From: Pseudomonas sp. RIT623 | GTDB taxonomy: Bacteria; Pseudomonadota; Gammaproteobacteria; Pseudomonadales; Pseudomonadaceae | NCBI RefSeq assembly: GCF_004519305.1 | Contig: NZ_SOZA01000010.1 | Location: 83,526-147,525, forward strand | Direction: 5' to 3' | Length of the DNA stretch: 64,000 nt | Part shown: piece after piece, positions 25,358 to 33,756 of the stretch | Layout: every line of letters begins with the position of its first letter | Numbering within the stretch: the first letter of the stretch is position 1 | Made by a program: the position numbers and the translations under genes | The notes under the pieces: generated by a model | What the model saw: only the letters and a program-made list of their open reading frames with translations | What the model was told of the DNA's origin: nothing | Databases searched by the model: none

Positions 25358-27685
25358 TTGTCACAGGACTTGCGCCACATGCACCCCAGCTCCCTCGCCT
25401 ATGCCCTGCTGCTCGCCGCGCCATTCGCCCTGGCTGGCGAAACCCGCGACTACCACATCGCCGCCGGCACCCTGGAACAGGCCCTGAACCAGTTCGGCCG
25501 CGACAGCGGCGCGCTGATCTCGTTCAGCCCGGCGCTGACCCAGGGCTTGAACAGCCCAGGCCTTGAAGGTCAGTACGACACCGGCGAGGGCCTCGACGCC
25601 CTGCTGCGCGGCAGTGGCCTGCAAGCCCGCCAGGAGACCGCCAACGCCTTCAGCCTGCAACCAGCGCAGGCCGCCGCCGCTGGCGCCGCCGTCGAGCTGG
25701 GCGCCTCGACCGTGGTCGGCGACTGGCTGGGCGAGGCGCGCCAGGACAACGTCTTCGAGCACCCCGGCGCCCGCGACGTGGTACGCCGCGAACAGTTCGA
25801 GCGCAGCGGCGCCGCCAGCGCCCGCGAAGTGCTCAACCGCATTCCCGGGGTCAATGCCCCGGAAAACAACGGCACTGGCAGCCACGACCTGGCGCTGAAC
25901 TTCGGCATCCGTGGCCTCAACCCGCGCCTGGCCTCGCGCTCCACCGTGCTGATGGACGGCATCCCGGTGCCCTTCGCCCCCTACGGCCAGCCGCAGCTGT
26001 CGTTGGCGCCGATCAGCCTGGGCAACATGGACGCGGTGGACGTGGTGCGTGGGGGCGGCGCGGTGCGCTACGGGCCGCAGAACGTCGGCGGTATCGTCAA
26101 CTTCGTCACCCGCGCCATCCCCGAAGAGGCCACCTTCAAGGCGGCGATGCAGAACCAGGTCAGCCCGTCGTCGAGCCAGGATGGCCTGAAGAACAGCGCC
26201 AACCTGCTGATCGGCGGCACCAACGCCAACGGCCTGGGTGGCGCCCTGCTGTATTCCGGCAGCCGGGGCAGCGACTGGCGCGAACACAGCGACACGCAGA
26301 TCGACGACCTGATGCTCAAGGGCAAGCTGCAACTGGACGAGGCCAACAGCCTGCACGCCATGGCCCAGTACTACGAGGGCGACGCCGAGATGCCGGGCGG
26401 GCTGAGTGCGGCGGCGTTCGACGATGACCCCTACCAGTCGACCCGCCTCAAAGACAAATTCTGGGGCCGCCGCACGCTGTTCAACTTCGGCTACGACTAC
26501 AAGCAGGACGACCGCCAGTTCAGCGTCAACAGCTTCTTCACCAAGACCCTGCGCAGTGGTTACCTCGACCAGGGCAGCTTTGTCTCGCTGTCGCCGCGCG
26601 AATACTGGGTGCGCGGTATCGAGACGCGCTTCTCGCAGGGCGTGGCGCTGGGTGATAGCTGGCACGAACTGGGCATCGGCTACCGCTACATCAACGAAGC
26701 CGGCCACGAATTGCGCTACCGCGAGCCGACCCGCGCCAACCTGCTGCCGACCACCAACAGCCGCAACGACCGCGACACCCGCGGCAGCACCGAGGCCCAC
26801 GCGATCTACCTGGACGACCGCATAGATATCGGCCGCTGGACCATCACCCCGGGCATCCGCTACGAGATGATCGACTCCGAACAGAGCAACAAGCTCAGCG
26901 GCCAACGCTATCAGGGCAGCTACAACACCGCCTTGCCGGCACTGAACGTGATGTACCACCTGACCGACAACTGGAACCTCTACGCCAACACCGAAGGCTC
27001 GTTCGGCAGCGTGCAGTACAGCCAGATGCCCAACCGGGTCAGCAGTGGCGAGGTAAAACCGGAAAAGGCGCGCACCTGGGAAGTCGGCACCCGCTATGAC
27101 AATGGCGACCTGCAAGCGGAGATCGGCGCGTTTCTGATCAATTTCGACAACCAGTACGAAAGCAACCAAACCAACGATTCGGTAATCGCCCGCGGCGAGA
27201 CCCGCCATCAAGGGATCGAGACCAGCGTGCGCTACGCCCTCGATGGCCTGAGCCCGGCACTGGCGGGCTTCGACGTACATGCCGGCTATGCCTTCGTCGA
27301 CGCCAGCATCCGCGAAGACGGCCCGAACAAGGGCAACCAGGTGCCGTTCTCGTCGCGCCACAAGGGCACCCTGGGGCTCGGCTACACCCAGGGGCCGTGG
27401 CAACTGAACCTGGACAGCAGCTTCCAGAGCAGCCAGTACGCCGACAACGCCAACACCGGCAGCGAGAGCGCCGACGGCAGCACCGGGCGCATTCCCGGCT
27501 ACATGCTGGTCAGCAGCCGCGCCGGCTACGACTTCGGCCCTACGCTTTCGAACTTGAAGGTGGCGGTGGGGGTGAAGAACCTGTTCAACCGCGAGTACTA
27601 CACCCGCTCGTTCGACGACAACAACAAGGGCAAGTACGTGGGGGAACCTCGCACTTTATACCTGCAAACCTCGGTCGAGTTCTGA
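25358..27685 (+). CDS. fecA: FecA, TonB-dependent ferric dicitrate receptor
   Basis: A 775-residue outer-membrane receptor, the same length as E. coli FecA (774) and clearly similar along its whole length: STN signalling domain (about 30-100), then VVGDWLGEARQDNVFEHPGA, IPGVNAPENNGTGSHDLA, NFGIRGLNPRLASRSTVLMD and VRGGGAVRYGPQ in the plug, and a barrel ending TSVEF. It imports ferric citrate with TonB and signals through FecR/FecI. The start is TTG at 25358 with AGAAGG upstream, or ATG at 25379; either leaves a signal peptide ending ALA/GE. A terminator follows. Confidence 0.97.
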   Translation: MSQDLRHMHPSSLAYALLLAAPFALAGETRDYHIAAGTLEQALNQFGRDSGALISFSPALTQGLNSPGLEGQYDTGEGLDALLRGSGLQARQETANAFSLQPAQAAAAGAAVELGASTVVGDWLGEARQDNVFEHPGARDVVRREQFERSGAASAREVLNRIPGVNAPENNGTGSHDLALNFGIRGLNPRLASRSTVLMDGIPVPFAPYGQPQLSLAPISLGNMDAVDVVRGGGAVRYGPQNVGGIVNFVTRAIPEEATFKAAMQNQVSPSSSQDGLKNSANLLIGGTNANGLGGALLYSGSRGSDWREHSDTQIDDLMLKGKLQLDEANSLHAMAQYYEGDAEMPGGLSAAAFDDDPYQSTRLKDKFWGRRTLFNFGYDYKQDDRQFSVNSFFTKTLRSGYLDQGSFVSLSPREYWVRGIETRFSQGVALGDSWHELGIGYRYINEAGHELRYREPTRANLLPTTNSRNDRDTRGSTEAHAIYLDDRIDIGRWTITPGIRYEMIDSEQSNKLSGQRYQGSYNTALPALNVMYHLTDNWNLYANTEGSFGSVQYSQMPNRVSSGEVKPEKARTWEVGTRYDNGDLQAEIGAFLINFDNQYESNQTNDSVIARGETRHQGIETSVRYALDGLSPALAGFDVHAGYAFVDASIREDGPNKGNQVPFSSRHKGTLGLGYTQGPWQLNLDSSFQSSQYADNANTGSESADGSTGRIPGYMLVSSRAGYDFGPTLSNLKVAVGVKNLFNREYYTRSFDDNNKGKYVGEPRTLYLQTSVEF

Positions 27686-27696
27686 TCGACGACAAG

Positions 27697-27723
27697 AAAA
27701 GCCCGGCGATCGCCGGGCTTTTT
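27697..27723 (+). terminator. Rho-independent terminator after fecA
   Basis: AAAAGCCCGGC (27697-27707), loop GATC, GCCGGGC (27712-27718), then T5. It begins 12 bp after the fecA stop. Confidence 0.92.
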
Positions 27724-27862
27724 GCAACAGGAAATTTTTCTTCGACAGGGGCTTGAATTCGCCGCGCCGATGCCTGACCTTAGAGTCAAGAGGCGCAGAA
27801 AACCCAACGCCCTCAGTGGCCTAGGCACGCCTCTCGCGAGCAAGCTGAATAAGGATTGAATC

Positions 27863-28210
27863 ATGCAAATCCAGGTCAACAGCAGCAACCACATCGAAGG
27901 CAACATCCGTCTCGACCAATGGGTGCGCAGCACCCTGCAAAGCAGCCTCGAACGCTACGAGGACGACCTCACCCGCATCGAGGTCCACCTGCGCGACGAG
28001 AACGGCGCCAAGCCCGGCCCGCATGACAAGCGCTGCCAGATGGAGGCCCGCCCCAAAGGCCACCAGCCGATTTCCGTGACCCATACCGCCGCCTCGCTCG
28101 ACCAGGCGGTCGACGGCGCCGCCAGCAAGTTGAACCACGCCCTGGAACACTTCTACGGCAAGCTGCGCAGCAAGCGCGGTGCCCTGGAACTGAGTGATCC
28201 GGACGCCTGA
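27863..28210 (+). CDS. HPF/RaiA family ribosome-associated inhibitor
   Basis: A 115-residue protein of the ribosome hibernation/sigma-54 modulation family. It begins MQIQVNSSNHIEGN, with a beta-alpha-beta-beta-beta-alpha pattern including RIEVHLRDENG and the final helix LDQAVDGAASKLNHALEHFYGKL, then a short tail. It is longer than some HPF proteins and lacks a long C-terminal dimerisation domain. It should bind the 30S subunit under stress. AAGGA lies upstream of the ATG. It is monocistronic, with a terminator on each side. Confidence 0.85.
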   Translation: MQIQVNSSNHIEGNIRLDQWVRSTLQSSLERYEDDLTRIEVHLRDENGAKPGPHDKRCQMEARPKGHQPISVTHTAASLDQAVDGAASKLNHALEHFYGKLRSKRGALELSDPDA

Positions 28211-28230
28211 TCCAAACGGCTGTCACACAC

Positions 28231-28258
28231 AAACGCCCGGCCTTGCGCCGGGCGTTTT
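28231..28258 (+). terminator. Rho-independent terminator
   Basis: CGCCCGGC (28234-28241), loop CTTGC, GCCGGGCG (28247-28254), T4. It lies 20 bp after the HPF-like gene stop. Confidence 0.9.
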
Positions 28259-28340
28259 CGCAGGTCGCCGATCAACGGCCCTGAACCAACCTCGAGCGCG
28301 CCCGGTCAATCTGTGCAGTCATTCAAGGCAGAACCCGACC

Positions 28341-28640
28341 ATGAACAATCCTTTCGACCAGATCAGCGCCGCCTTCGCGCCTGAGTATCGCGTCAACCTC
28401 AGCATCGAGCGCCTGGACGGCAGCATCATGCTGACCCTGTCGGACGACAGCGGCGTGGTCGCCAAGCGTCTGATCAGCCAAGCCCAGCGCAATGAGCCGA
28501 CGCGCCTGCGCCGGGTCATCGACAGCATCCGCCTGGGGCTGGCCATCGAGCTTGGCCAGAACCCCGTGGAAGTGCTGGCCGCACTGGCCCGCAGCCAGCA
28601 CGGCGAACGCCGCTTGCCCAACGCAGGCGTGGCCAACTGA
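28341..28640 (+). CDS. DUF3509 domain protein
   Basis: A 99-residue protein recognised as the Pseudomonas DUF3509 family by the block RVNLSIERLDGSIMLTLSDDSGVVAKRLIS and a following arginine-rich helix (NEPTRLRRVIDSIRLGL). The family is restricted mostly to pseudomonads and its role is not known. The ATG at 28341 fits the conserved N-terminus MNNPFDQIS; AAGGCAG is upstream. It is convergent with the PsiE-family gene, with only 3 bp between stops. Confidence 0.8.
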   Translation: MNNPFDQISAAFAPEYRVNLSIERLDGSIMLTLSDDSGVVAKRLISQAQRNEPTRLRRVIDSIRLGLAIELGQNPVEVLAALARSQHGERRLPNAGVAN

Positions 28641-28643
28641 GGG

Positions 28644-29114
28644 TCACTTACCCTCGTCCACTTCCTTGCCACTGGCATCCAGCGCCTTGGTCGACGGGTA
28701 GCGGTACGAGGCATAGCGCACCACCAGGATGGCGAAGGCCAGCAACAGGATGCCACCGCACACGTACAACAAGCCGACATCCGGCGCCTTGTGATGCGAA
28801 ACATCGCCGATCAGCAGGCGGGTCAACGCGGTGATCGCCACGTACAGCAGGAAGCGAATCGGCATGTGGTTGGTCTTGAAGTAGATCCCCACCATCGCCC
28901 CCAGCTCCAGGTAGATGAACAGCAGCAGGATGTCGTCGACGCTGACCCCGCCCTTGCCCAGCATGTCCAGGAAAGTCACCACCGCCGCATAGGCGGTGAT
29001 CGCGCCAATGCCGAACAGCGCCAGGTAGTGGAAGGCCTCCACGCACAGGTTGCCCAGCGAGTCGGCCGAGCCATGCAGGCCCTTGCGCAGTTTTTCTGCC
29101 CATTTGATGTTCAC
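28644..29114 (-). CDS. Phosphate-starvation-inducible PsiE family membrane protein
   Basis: A 156-residue protein with four predicted membrane helices (about 28-48, 62-80, 86-104, 113-134). The block LLLFIYLELGAMVGIYFKTNHMPIRFLLYVAITALTRLL is the PsiE signature. PsiE is an inner-membrane protein of unknown biochemical role, linked to phosphate starvation in E. coli. It starts with GTG at 29114, with GGGGA some 12 nt upstream. The region between it and yebG is a 219-bp divergent promoter region. Confidence 0.85.
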   Translation of the reverse strand: MNIKWAEKLRKGLHGSADSLGNLCVEAFHYLALFGIGAITAYAAVVTFLDMLGKGGVSVDDILLLFIYLELGAMVGIYFKTNHMPIRFLLYVAITALTRLLIGDVSHHKAPDVGLLYVCGGILLLAFAILVVRYASYRYPSTKALDASGKEVDEGK

Positions 29115-29278
29115 GATGTTCGATATCCCCGATACGGCTGAAGGTCTTGTGGCATGCAGTTAAAGGGCCAGGCCCTTGCCTTGGAAGGCGGCCGATTGCC
29201 GCAGGGCACCTGTGGGCTACGCTGTTTTCAGCATAAAAGGCCATCATTGCGGTTGCAGGACGATGGCTTGAGCCTGTA

Positions 29279-29294
29279 CTGTATAAAAATACAG
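29279..29294 (+). promoter_or_regulatory. LexA (SOS) box upstream of yebG
   Basis: CTGTATAAAAATACAG is a full match to the gammaproteobacterial LexA consensus CTGT-N8-ACAG with an AT-only centre. It lies 39 bp upstream of the yebG start, where it would overlap the promoter. Confidence 0.92.
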
Positions 29295-29333
29295 TTGTTA
29301 GCCAACCCAACCAAAAAGGCACAGAGGTGATGA

Positions 29334-29597
29334 ATGGCCGTCGAAGTGGTGTACCGCAGCAGCCGCGACCCGGAGCGCTTGTTCATGGATAAGGCCGAAG
29401 CAGACCGTCACGACAAGATGCTCGAGCTGGCCGAGCGCCTGGCCGAGGTGCTGCACAAGGCGGTGCCGTCGCTGAGCGAACAGCAGGTCGAGGAGGCCGG
29501 TATCTACATGGCCAAGAACCGCGATGTCTTCGCCCGTGCGTTCAAGAGCCAGCCCGATGCACTGTCGGAGCTGCTCGAAGGCGGCGCGGTGGAATGA
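29334..29597 (+). CDS. yebG: YebG family DNA-damage-inducible protein
   Basis: An 87-residue protein that aligns with E. coli YebG: it starts MAVEVVYRSSRDPERLFMDK, has KAEADRHDKMLELAERLAEVL in the first helix and an acidic C-terminus. YebG is an SOS gene of unknown biochemical function. The assignment is strengthened by the perfect LexA box 39 bp upstream. AGAGGTGA stands before the ATG. A REP pair follows. Confidence 0.93.
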   Translation: MAVEVVYRSSRDPERLFMDKAEADRHDKMLELAERLAEVLHKAVPSLSEQQVEEAGIYMAKNRDVFARAFKSQPDALSELLEGGAVE

Positions 29598-29600
29598 CGC

Positions 29601-29667
29601 CATCGCGGGGCAAGCCAGCAAGGCCCGCATCCATGGAAAATCTCGTGGGAGCGGGCTTGCCCCGCGA
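29601..29667. repeat. REP inverted pair, GCGGGGCAAGCCCGCTCCCA class
   Basis: Left unit from 29601 (CATCGCGGGGCAAGCC, diverged after that) and right unit at 29646-29667 (TGGGAGCGGGCTTGCCCCGC) lie between convergent yebG and the amino-acid dehydrogenase. Confidence 0.82.
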
Positions 29668-29675
29668 AATGGCTT

Positions 29676-30695
29676 TCAGCCGTACAGCAGTCTTTCCGCC
29701 AGCATCTGCGCCACCCGCGCTGGCGAACGCTTCTCCGCCTGGGCATGGGCAAACACTTCGGTCAGCCGCGAAGGTATCCGCGCCAGATGCGCGGTAATGG
29801 TTCCCAGCCCCTCGCCCCGATGGGTGAGCGCCACATAGATCAACCCACCAGCATTGATCACATAGTCCGGCGCATACAGGATGCCCCGGTTCTCCAACTG
29901 GTCGGCCACTTGCAGCGTGGTCAACTGGTTGTTCGCCGACCCCGCCACTGCCGCGCAACGCAGTTGCATCACACTCTGCCCGTTCAACACCGGTCCAACG
30001 CCACACGGCGCAAAGATGTCGCACGGCGTGCTGAGCAAGGCTTCATGGGCCACTGGGTGGGCATTTAGCTGCTCCACCGCCAGGCGCACCTTGCCGGCAT
30101 CCAAGTCGCTCACCAACAGCTCGGCGCCCGCCGCATGCAGTTGCTCGGCCAGCGCATAGCCGACGTTGCCCAACCCTTGCACCGCCACTCGTAGCCCCTC
30201 CAGGTTGTCACTGCCAAGCCTTGCCATGGAGGTGGCGCGGATGCCGGCGAACACGCCCAGCGCCGCATGGGGCGATGGATCGCCCGAGGCGGTGGTACTG
30301 GTGACGTAGGGGGTGGCCTGGGCGATGCAGTCCATGTCGAGGGTCGAGGTGCCACTATCCACTGCCGTGATGAAACGCCCCTGAAGCGTGTCGACGAAAC
30401 GCCCGAACGCCTCGAACAGCGCTGCACGGTTTTCCACATGCGGATTGCGCACGATCACCGCCTTGCCGCCGCCCATCGGCAGGCCAGCCAAGGCCGCCTT
30501 GTAGCTCATCCCCTGGGCCAGGCGGATGGCATCGGTCATGGCACTCTCGTCGTCGGCATAGGGCAGGTAGCGACAGCCACCCATGGCCGGGCCCAGTTGT
30601 TGGCTGTGAATCGCCACCACGGCCTTCAAGCCCGTGGGTGGGTCGATGAACAGGTGCAGTGACTGAGTGCGGGTGCTTTGCATGAGCGCGAACAT
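29676..30695 (-). CDS. Leucine/phenylalanine/valine dehydrogenase (Glu/Leu/Phe/Val DH family)
   Basis: A 339-residue NAD-dependent amino-acid dehydrogenase. The dimerisation/catalytic domain holds AMGGCRY and the two lysines in GMSYKAALAGLPMGGGKAVI. The NAD domain holds VAVQGLGNVGYALAEQL near residue 180. The length fits leucine or phenylalanine dehydrogenase and not glutamate dehydrogenase. It oxidatively deaminates branched-chain or aromatic amino acids to 2-keto acids. Its closeness to the homogentisate genes is compatible with phenylalanine use, but leucine is the commoner substrate in this group. GGAG precedes the ATG. Confidence 0.85.
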   Translation of the reverse strand: MFALMQSTRTQSLHLFIDPPTGLKAVVAIHSQQLGPAMGGCRYLPYADDESAMTDAIRLAQGMSYKAALAGLPMGGGKAVIVRNPHVENRAALFEAFGRFVDTLQGRFITAVDSGTSTLDMDCIAQATPYVTSTTASGDPSPHAALGVFAGIRATSMARLGSDNLEGLRVAVQGLGNVGYALAEQLHAAGAELLVSDLDAGKVRLAVEQLNAHPVAHEALLSTPCDIFAPCGVGPVLNGQSVMQLRCAAVAGSANNQLTTLQVADQLENRGILYAPDYVINAGGLIYVALTHRGEGLGTITAHLARIPSRLTEVFAHAQAEKRSPARVAQMLAERLLYG

Positions 30696-30818
30696 CGACG
30701 GGCTCCCCCGAGAGGTGCTGCTACCAGTATAAACAGGTCAAGGCTGCACACCGCGCGGGCGGACCACTGGACGAAAAGCCGCGCCAGGGCTACAAGTTAA
30801 GCGTGATGGAGAAGCCCC

Positions 30819-31625
30819 ATGAACCCACGCCAAGCCTGCCTGGCCTGCCTGGAACGCGAGCCGGTCGCCCTGCTGGAAGCCGCCCTGTGGATCGCCGCGG
30901 AGCATGATCGCACTGTCGAGCCCGCGGCCAGCCTGGCCCGGCTGCATGAGCTGCAACGCGAAGTCAGCACCAGCCTGCCGATGCTGCCGGTCAACGAACT
31001 GGCCCAGCCCTTGCTGCGCCAGCTCAACGCACTGGGCTACCAGCAGGATGAATATCACCCACTGCGCCCACACGTGGCCCTGATGGATAAGGTACTGCAG
31101 CGCCGCCGTGGCCAGCCGCTGCTGCTGGCGATCCTCGCCCTTGAACTGGCTCGCCGCCTGTCGATCCCCCTGGAGGGTGTGAACTTTCCCGGCCACTTCC
31201 TGCTGCGGGTGCCCGGCGCCGACCACCTGCTCGACCCCTGCGGCGGCCGCCGCCTGTACCCCAACGACTGCCGCGAACTGCTCGCTCGCCAGTTCGGCCC
31301 ACAGCTGCCGCTGACCGCCGAGCACCTGCGCAGCGCCTCGCCGATGCAGATGCTCCAGCGCCTGTCGCGCAACCTTCGCCAGTTGCATATCAGCAACGAC
31401 AACGACCTCGCGGCGCTGATCGATGCCGAGCGGGTCATGCAACTGGGCCCGGTGCAGGTCGGCGACTACCTGGCGCGGGCCACGCTGTACCAGCACCTGG
31501 ACTGCCCCCAGGCAGAGCGCTTCGACCTGGAGCACGCCCTGCTGCTGACCGACGACCCGGTGCAGCGCCTGAAACTCACCGAACGCCTCGGCCAGTTGCC
31601 CAACGGCAAACGCTCAATCCACTAA
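30819..31625 (+). CDS. SirB1 family (transglutaminase-like) protein
   Basis: A 268-residue protein of the SirB1/TPR group. The conserved block RRRGQPLLLAILALELARRL and then GVNFPGHFLLRV corresponds to the transglutaminase-like core, with the usual catalytic cysteine position occupied by leucine (LLLAIL), so it is probably non-catalytic. The C-terminal third has TPR-like helices (DYLARATLYQHLDCPQAERF). The role is uncertain. GGAG precedes the ATG. Its 3' end overlaps the 3' end of the convergent MFS gene by 12 bp. Confidence 0.78.
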   Translation: MNPRQACLACLEREPVALLEAALWIAAEHDRTVEPAASLARLHELQREVSTSLPMLPVNELAQPLLRQLNALGYQQDEYHPLRPHVALMDKVLQRRRGQPLLLAILALELARRLSIPLEGVNFPGHFLLRVPGADHLLDPCGGRRLYPNDCRELLARQFGPQLPLTAEHLRSASPMQMLQRLSRNLRQLHISNDNDLAALIDAERVMQLGPVQVGDYLARATLYQHLDCPQAERFDLEHALLLTDDPVQRLKLTERLGQLPNGKRSIH

Positions 31626-32963
31626 AGCCTGGCCCTTGACCGTCGCTTCGCGCGGCCGCGGCGCGCGTACCCGGCTGATCAGCAGCGCGCCGAGCAGCGC
31701 CGGCACGGCGCAGAAGAAGAAAATTTGCTCCACTGGCATGTGCAAGGTCAGCAGCAGGCTGCCAAGCAAAGGTCCGAGGATCGAGCCGAAGCGCCCGACG
31801 CCCAGAGCCCAGCCTGTGCCGGTGGCGCGCACCTGGGCCGGATAGAAGTTGCTGACGAAGGCATTGAGCGTCAACTGCCCACCGATGATGCAGAAGCCAG
31901 CGGCGAACACACTGGGCACCAGCCAGCGTGGGTCGTCATGGTTGACGCCGACCAGCACGCTGAACAGCGCCGCCCCCAGCAGCACGCCGGCCAGCAGGTG
32001 GGCCTTGTTGGCCATGCGGTCGGCGCACCAGGCCAGGCACACCGCGCCGAAGGTGCCGGCGAACAGGAACAGCGAAGTCACCAGGTTGGCCTGGTTCAGC
32101 GCCAGCCCGCTTTCCTGCAGCAGCGACGGCAGCCAGCTGATCATGAAGTACAACAGGATCAAACTGACAAAGAAGGTGCTCCACAGCAGCAGCGTGGGCC
32201 GGGCGAACCCCTCGCGAAACAGCGCCACCACGGTGAGCTTGCTGTCAGCCGGCTCGTCGCTGGCGATGCGCGCCGCCGGTACCTGCCAGCCCGGCAGCAG
32301 GCGAGCGGTGACCCGCTGCAGCCGCGCATAGGGCGGGGCGTCACGCAGCAGGCGCGGCAGCGACTCGGGCAGGAACAGCGCCAGGAACGGGAACAGCAGC
32401 AAGGGTGCCACGCCGCCGGCGAGGAACACTGCCTGCCAGCCGTAATGATCGATAAAGCCCGCGGCGACGAAGCCCCCAGCAGCGCCACCCAGCGAGAAAC
32501 CGCAGGCCGCCAGGGTGACCATCAAGGTGCGCAGGCGGGGCGGCGCATAGTCGGCCATCAGCGCCATGGCGCTGGGCATCGCACCGCCCATGCCGATACC
32601 GCAGAGAAAGCGCGCCAGCATCAGGCTGTCGAGGGAAGTGGCGAACACCATCAGCAGCGTCAGGCTGGCGTACAGCAGCACGCAGCACAGCAGCACCCGG
32701 CGCACGCCGAAGCGGTCGGCCAGTGGCGTCACCGCCAGCGAACCGACCGTCAGCCCCAGCAGGTTGGCGCTGAACACCGGCCCGAAAGCGGCCTTTTCCA
32801 GGCCCCAGTCCTGGGCCAGCGCGGGGATCACATAGCCCAGTACCTGGGCGTCATAACCATCGGTGACCAACAGCAGGATCAACAGCAGCAGCAGGCGCCA
32901 CTGGTAGGGTGACACCGGGCGCGCGTCTAGCGCCGCGCGAAAGCTGGCTATCTGGTTGTGCAT
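31614..32963 (-). CDS. MFS aromatic acid:proton symporter (AAHS family)
   Basis: A 449-residue MFS protein with 12 predicted helices. Helix 1 carries TDGYDAQVLGYVIPAL, the D-x-x-D signature of the aromatic acid:H+ symporter (PcaK/BenK) family. The loop 2-3 motif is TPLADRFGVRR. Helix 5 region has GFSLGGAAGGF. It probably imports an aromatic acid feeding the homogentisate route next to it, such as a hydroxyphenyl acid, but the substrate is not readable. It is 150 bp downstream of maiA, separated by a REP pair, so it may have its own transcript. Confidence 0.88.
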   Translation of the reverse strand: MHNQIASFRAALDARPVSPYQWRLLLLLILLLVTDGYDAQVLGYVIPALAQDWGLEKAAFGPVFSANLLGLTVGSLAVTPLADRFGVRRVLLCCVLLYASLTLLMVFATSLDSLMLARFLCGIGMGGAMPSAMALMADYAPPRLRTLMVTLAACGFSLGGAAGGFVAAGFIDHYGWQAVFLAGGVAPLLLFPFLALFLPESLPRLLRDAPPYARLQRVTARLLPGWQVPAARIASDEPADSKLTVVALFREGFARPTLLLWSTFFVSLILLYFMISWLPSLLQESGLALNQANLVTSLFLFAGTFGAVCLAWCADRMANKAHLLAGVLLGAALFSVLVGVNHDDPRWLVPSVFAAGFCIIGGQLTLNAFVSNFYPAQVRATGTGWALGVGRFGSILGPLLGSLLLTLHMPVEQIFFFCAVPALLGALLISRVRAPRPREATVKGQALVD

Positions 32964-33012
32964 CGCAAGGTACCTGTCTTTTATTTTTATGTCATTGGGT
33001 CGCGATGGTAGT

Positions 33013-33097
33013 TGTAGGAGCCGGCTTGCCGGCGAACCAGGCACCACGGTGCATGGCACCGGCCGTGCCGGTGTTCGCCGGCAAGCCGGCTCCTACA
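33013..33097. repeat. REP perfect inverted pair
   Basis: A 25-bp perfect inverted repeat (33013-33037 and 33073-33097) between maiA and the MFS gene, both on the minus strand. An inner dyad CACCGTGCATGGTGCC-like segment lies in the loop. Confidence 0.9.
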
Positions 33098-33113
33098 GAG
33101 TCCGCGCATGCGG

Positions 33114-33743
33114 TCAGTTGGGGGTGTCGGGCTGCCTCGCCGGGTGGGCTTTCTGGAAGGCCGGGTGTTGCTCGGCCAGGGCGGCCACCCGGCGAATGCG
33201 CGGGTAGCCACCGAGGTCGATGTTGAAACGCTCGGCCGCGTACAGCTGCGGGATCAGGTAGACGTCAGCCACGCCGGGCGTCGCCCCGAAGCAGAAGCCG
33301 TCATCGCCGATCAGTTGCTCCACCGCCGCCAGCCCCTGGCTGATCCAGTGGCCGATCCACTGGTTGACCTGGGCCTCGTCGTGCCCCAACTGACGCAGCT
33401 GGTTGAGCACGCTGACGTTGTGCAACGGGTGGATATCGCAGCCGATGATCGCCGCCACGCCGCGCACCCTGGCCCGGGCTTCGGGCGCACTGGGCAGCAG
33501 TGGCGTTTGCGGGAAGGCTTCCTCCAGGTATTCGATGATCGCCGGCGACTGCACCAGCAACTCGCCAGCGTCAGTACGCAGGGCCGGCACCCGCCCTTGC
33601 GGGTTGAGCGCCAGGTAGTCCGCGCCGCGCTGCTCGCCCTTGAGCAAGTTCACAGGCAGGGCCTGGTAATCCAGGCCCTTGAGTGCCAGGGCAATGCGTA
33701 CTCGATACGATGAAGTGGAACGGTAGTAGGTGAACAGTTCCAT
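33114..33743 (-). CDS. maiA: Maleylacetoacetate isomerase
   Basis: A 209-residue GST-zeta enzyme. The N-terminal thioredoxin-like domain has the glutathione-site motif YRSTSSYRVRIALALKG and the QGRVPAL and QSPAIIEYLEE segments. The C-terminal helical domain has CDIHPLHNVSVLNQL, typical of maleylacetoacetate isomerase. It converts maleylacetoacetate to fumarylacetoacetate, step two after homogentisate cleavage. Also called hmgC. The ATG at 33743 has GGAGGG upstream. It is third in hmgA-fahA-maiA, 13 bp after fahA. Confidence 0.95.
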   Translation of the reverse strand: MELFTYYRSTSSYRVRIALALKGLDYQALPVNLLKGEQRGADYLALNPQGRVPALRTDAGELLVQSPAIIEYLEEAFPQTPLLPSAPEARARVRGVAAIIGCDIHPLHNVSVLNQLRQLGHDEAQVNQWIGHWISQGLAAVEQLIGDDGFCFGATPGVADVYLIPQLYAAERFNIDLGGYPRIRRVAALAEQHPAFQKAHPARQPDTPN

Positions 33744-33756
33744 TGCCCTGCCCTCC

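Noticed and set aside
13934..33097. Possible CRISPR-like spacing of short repeats
   Set aside because: The repeats are REP pairs in inverted orientation at isolated gene ends, without regular spacers or cas genes.
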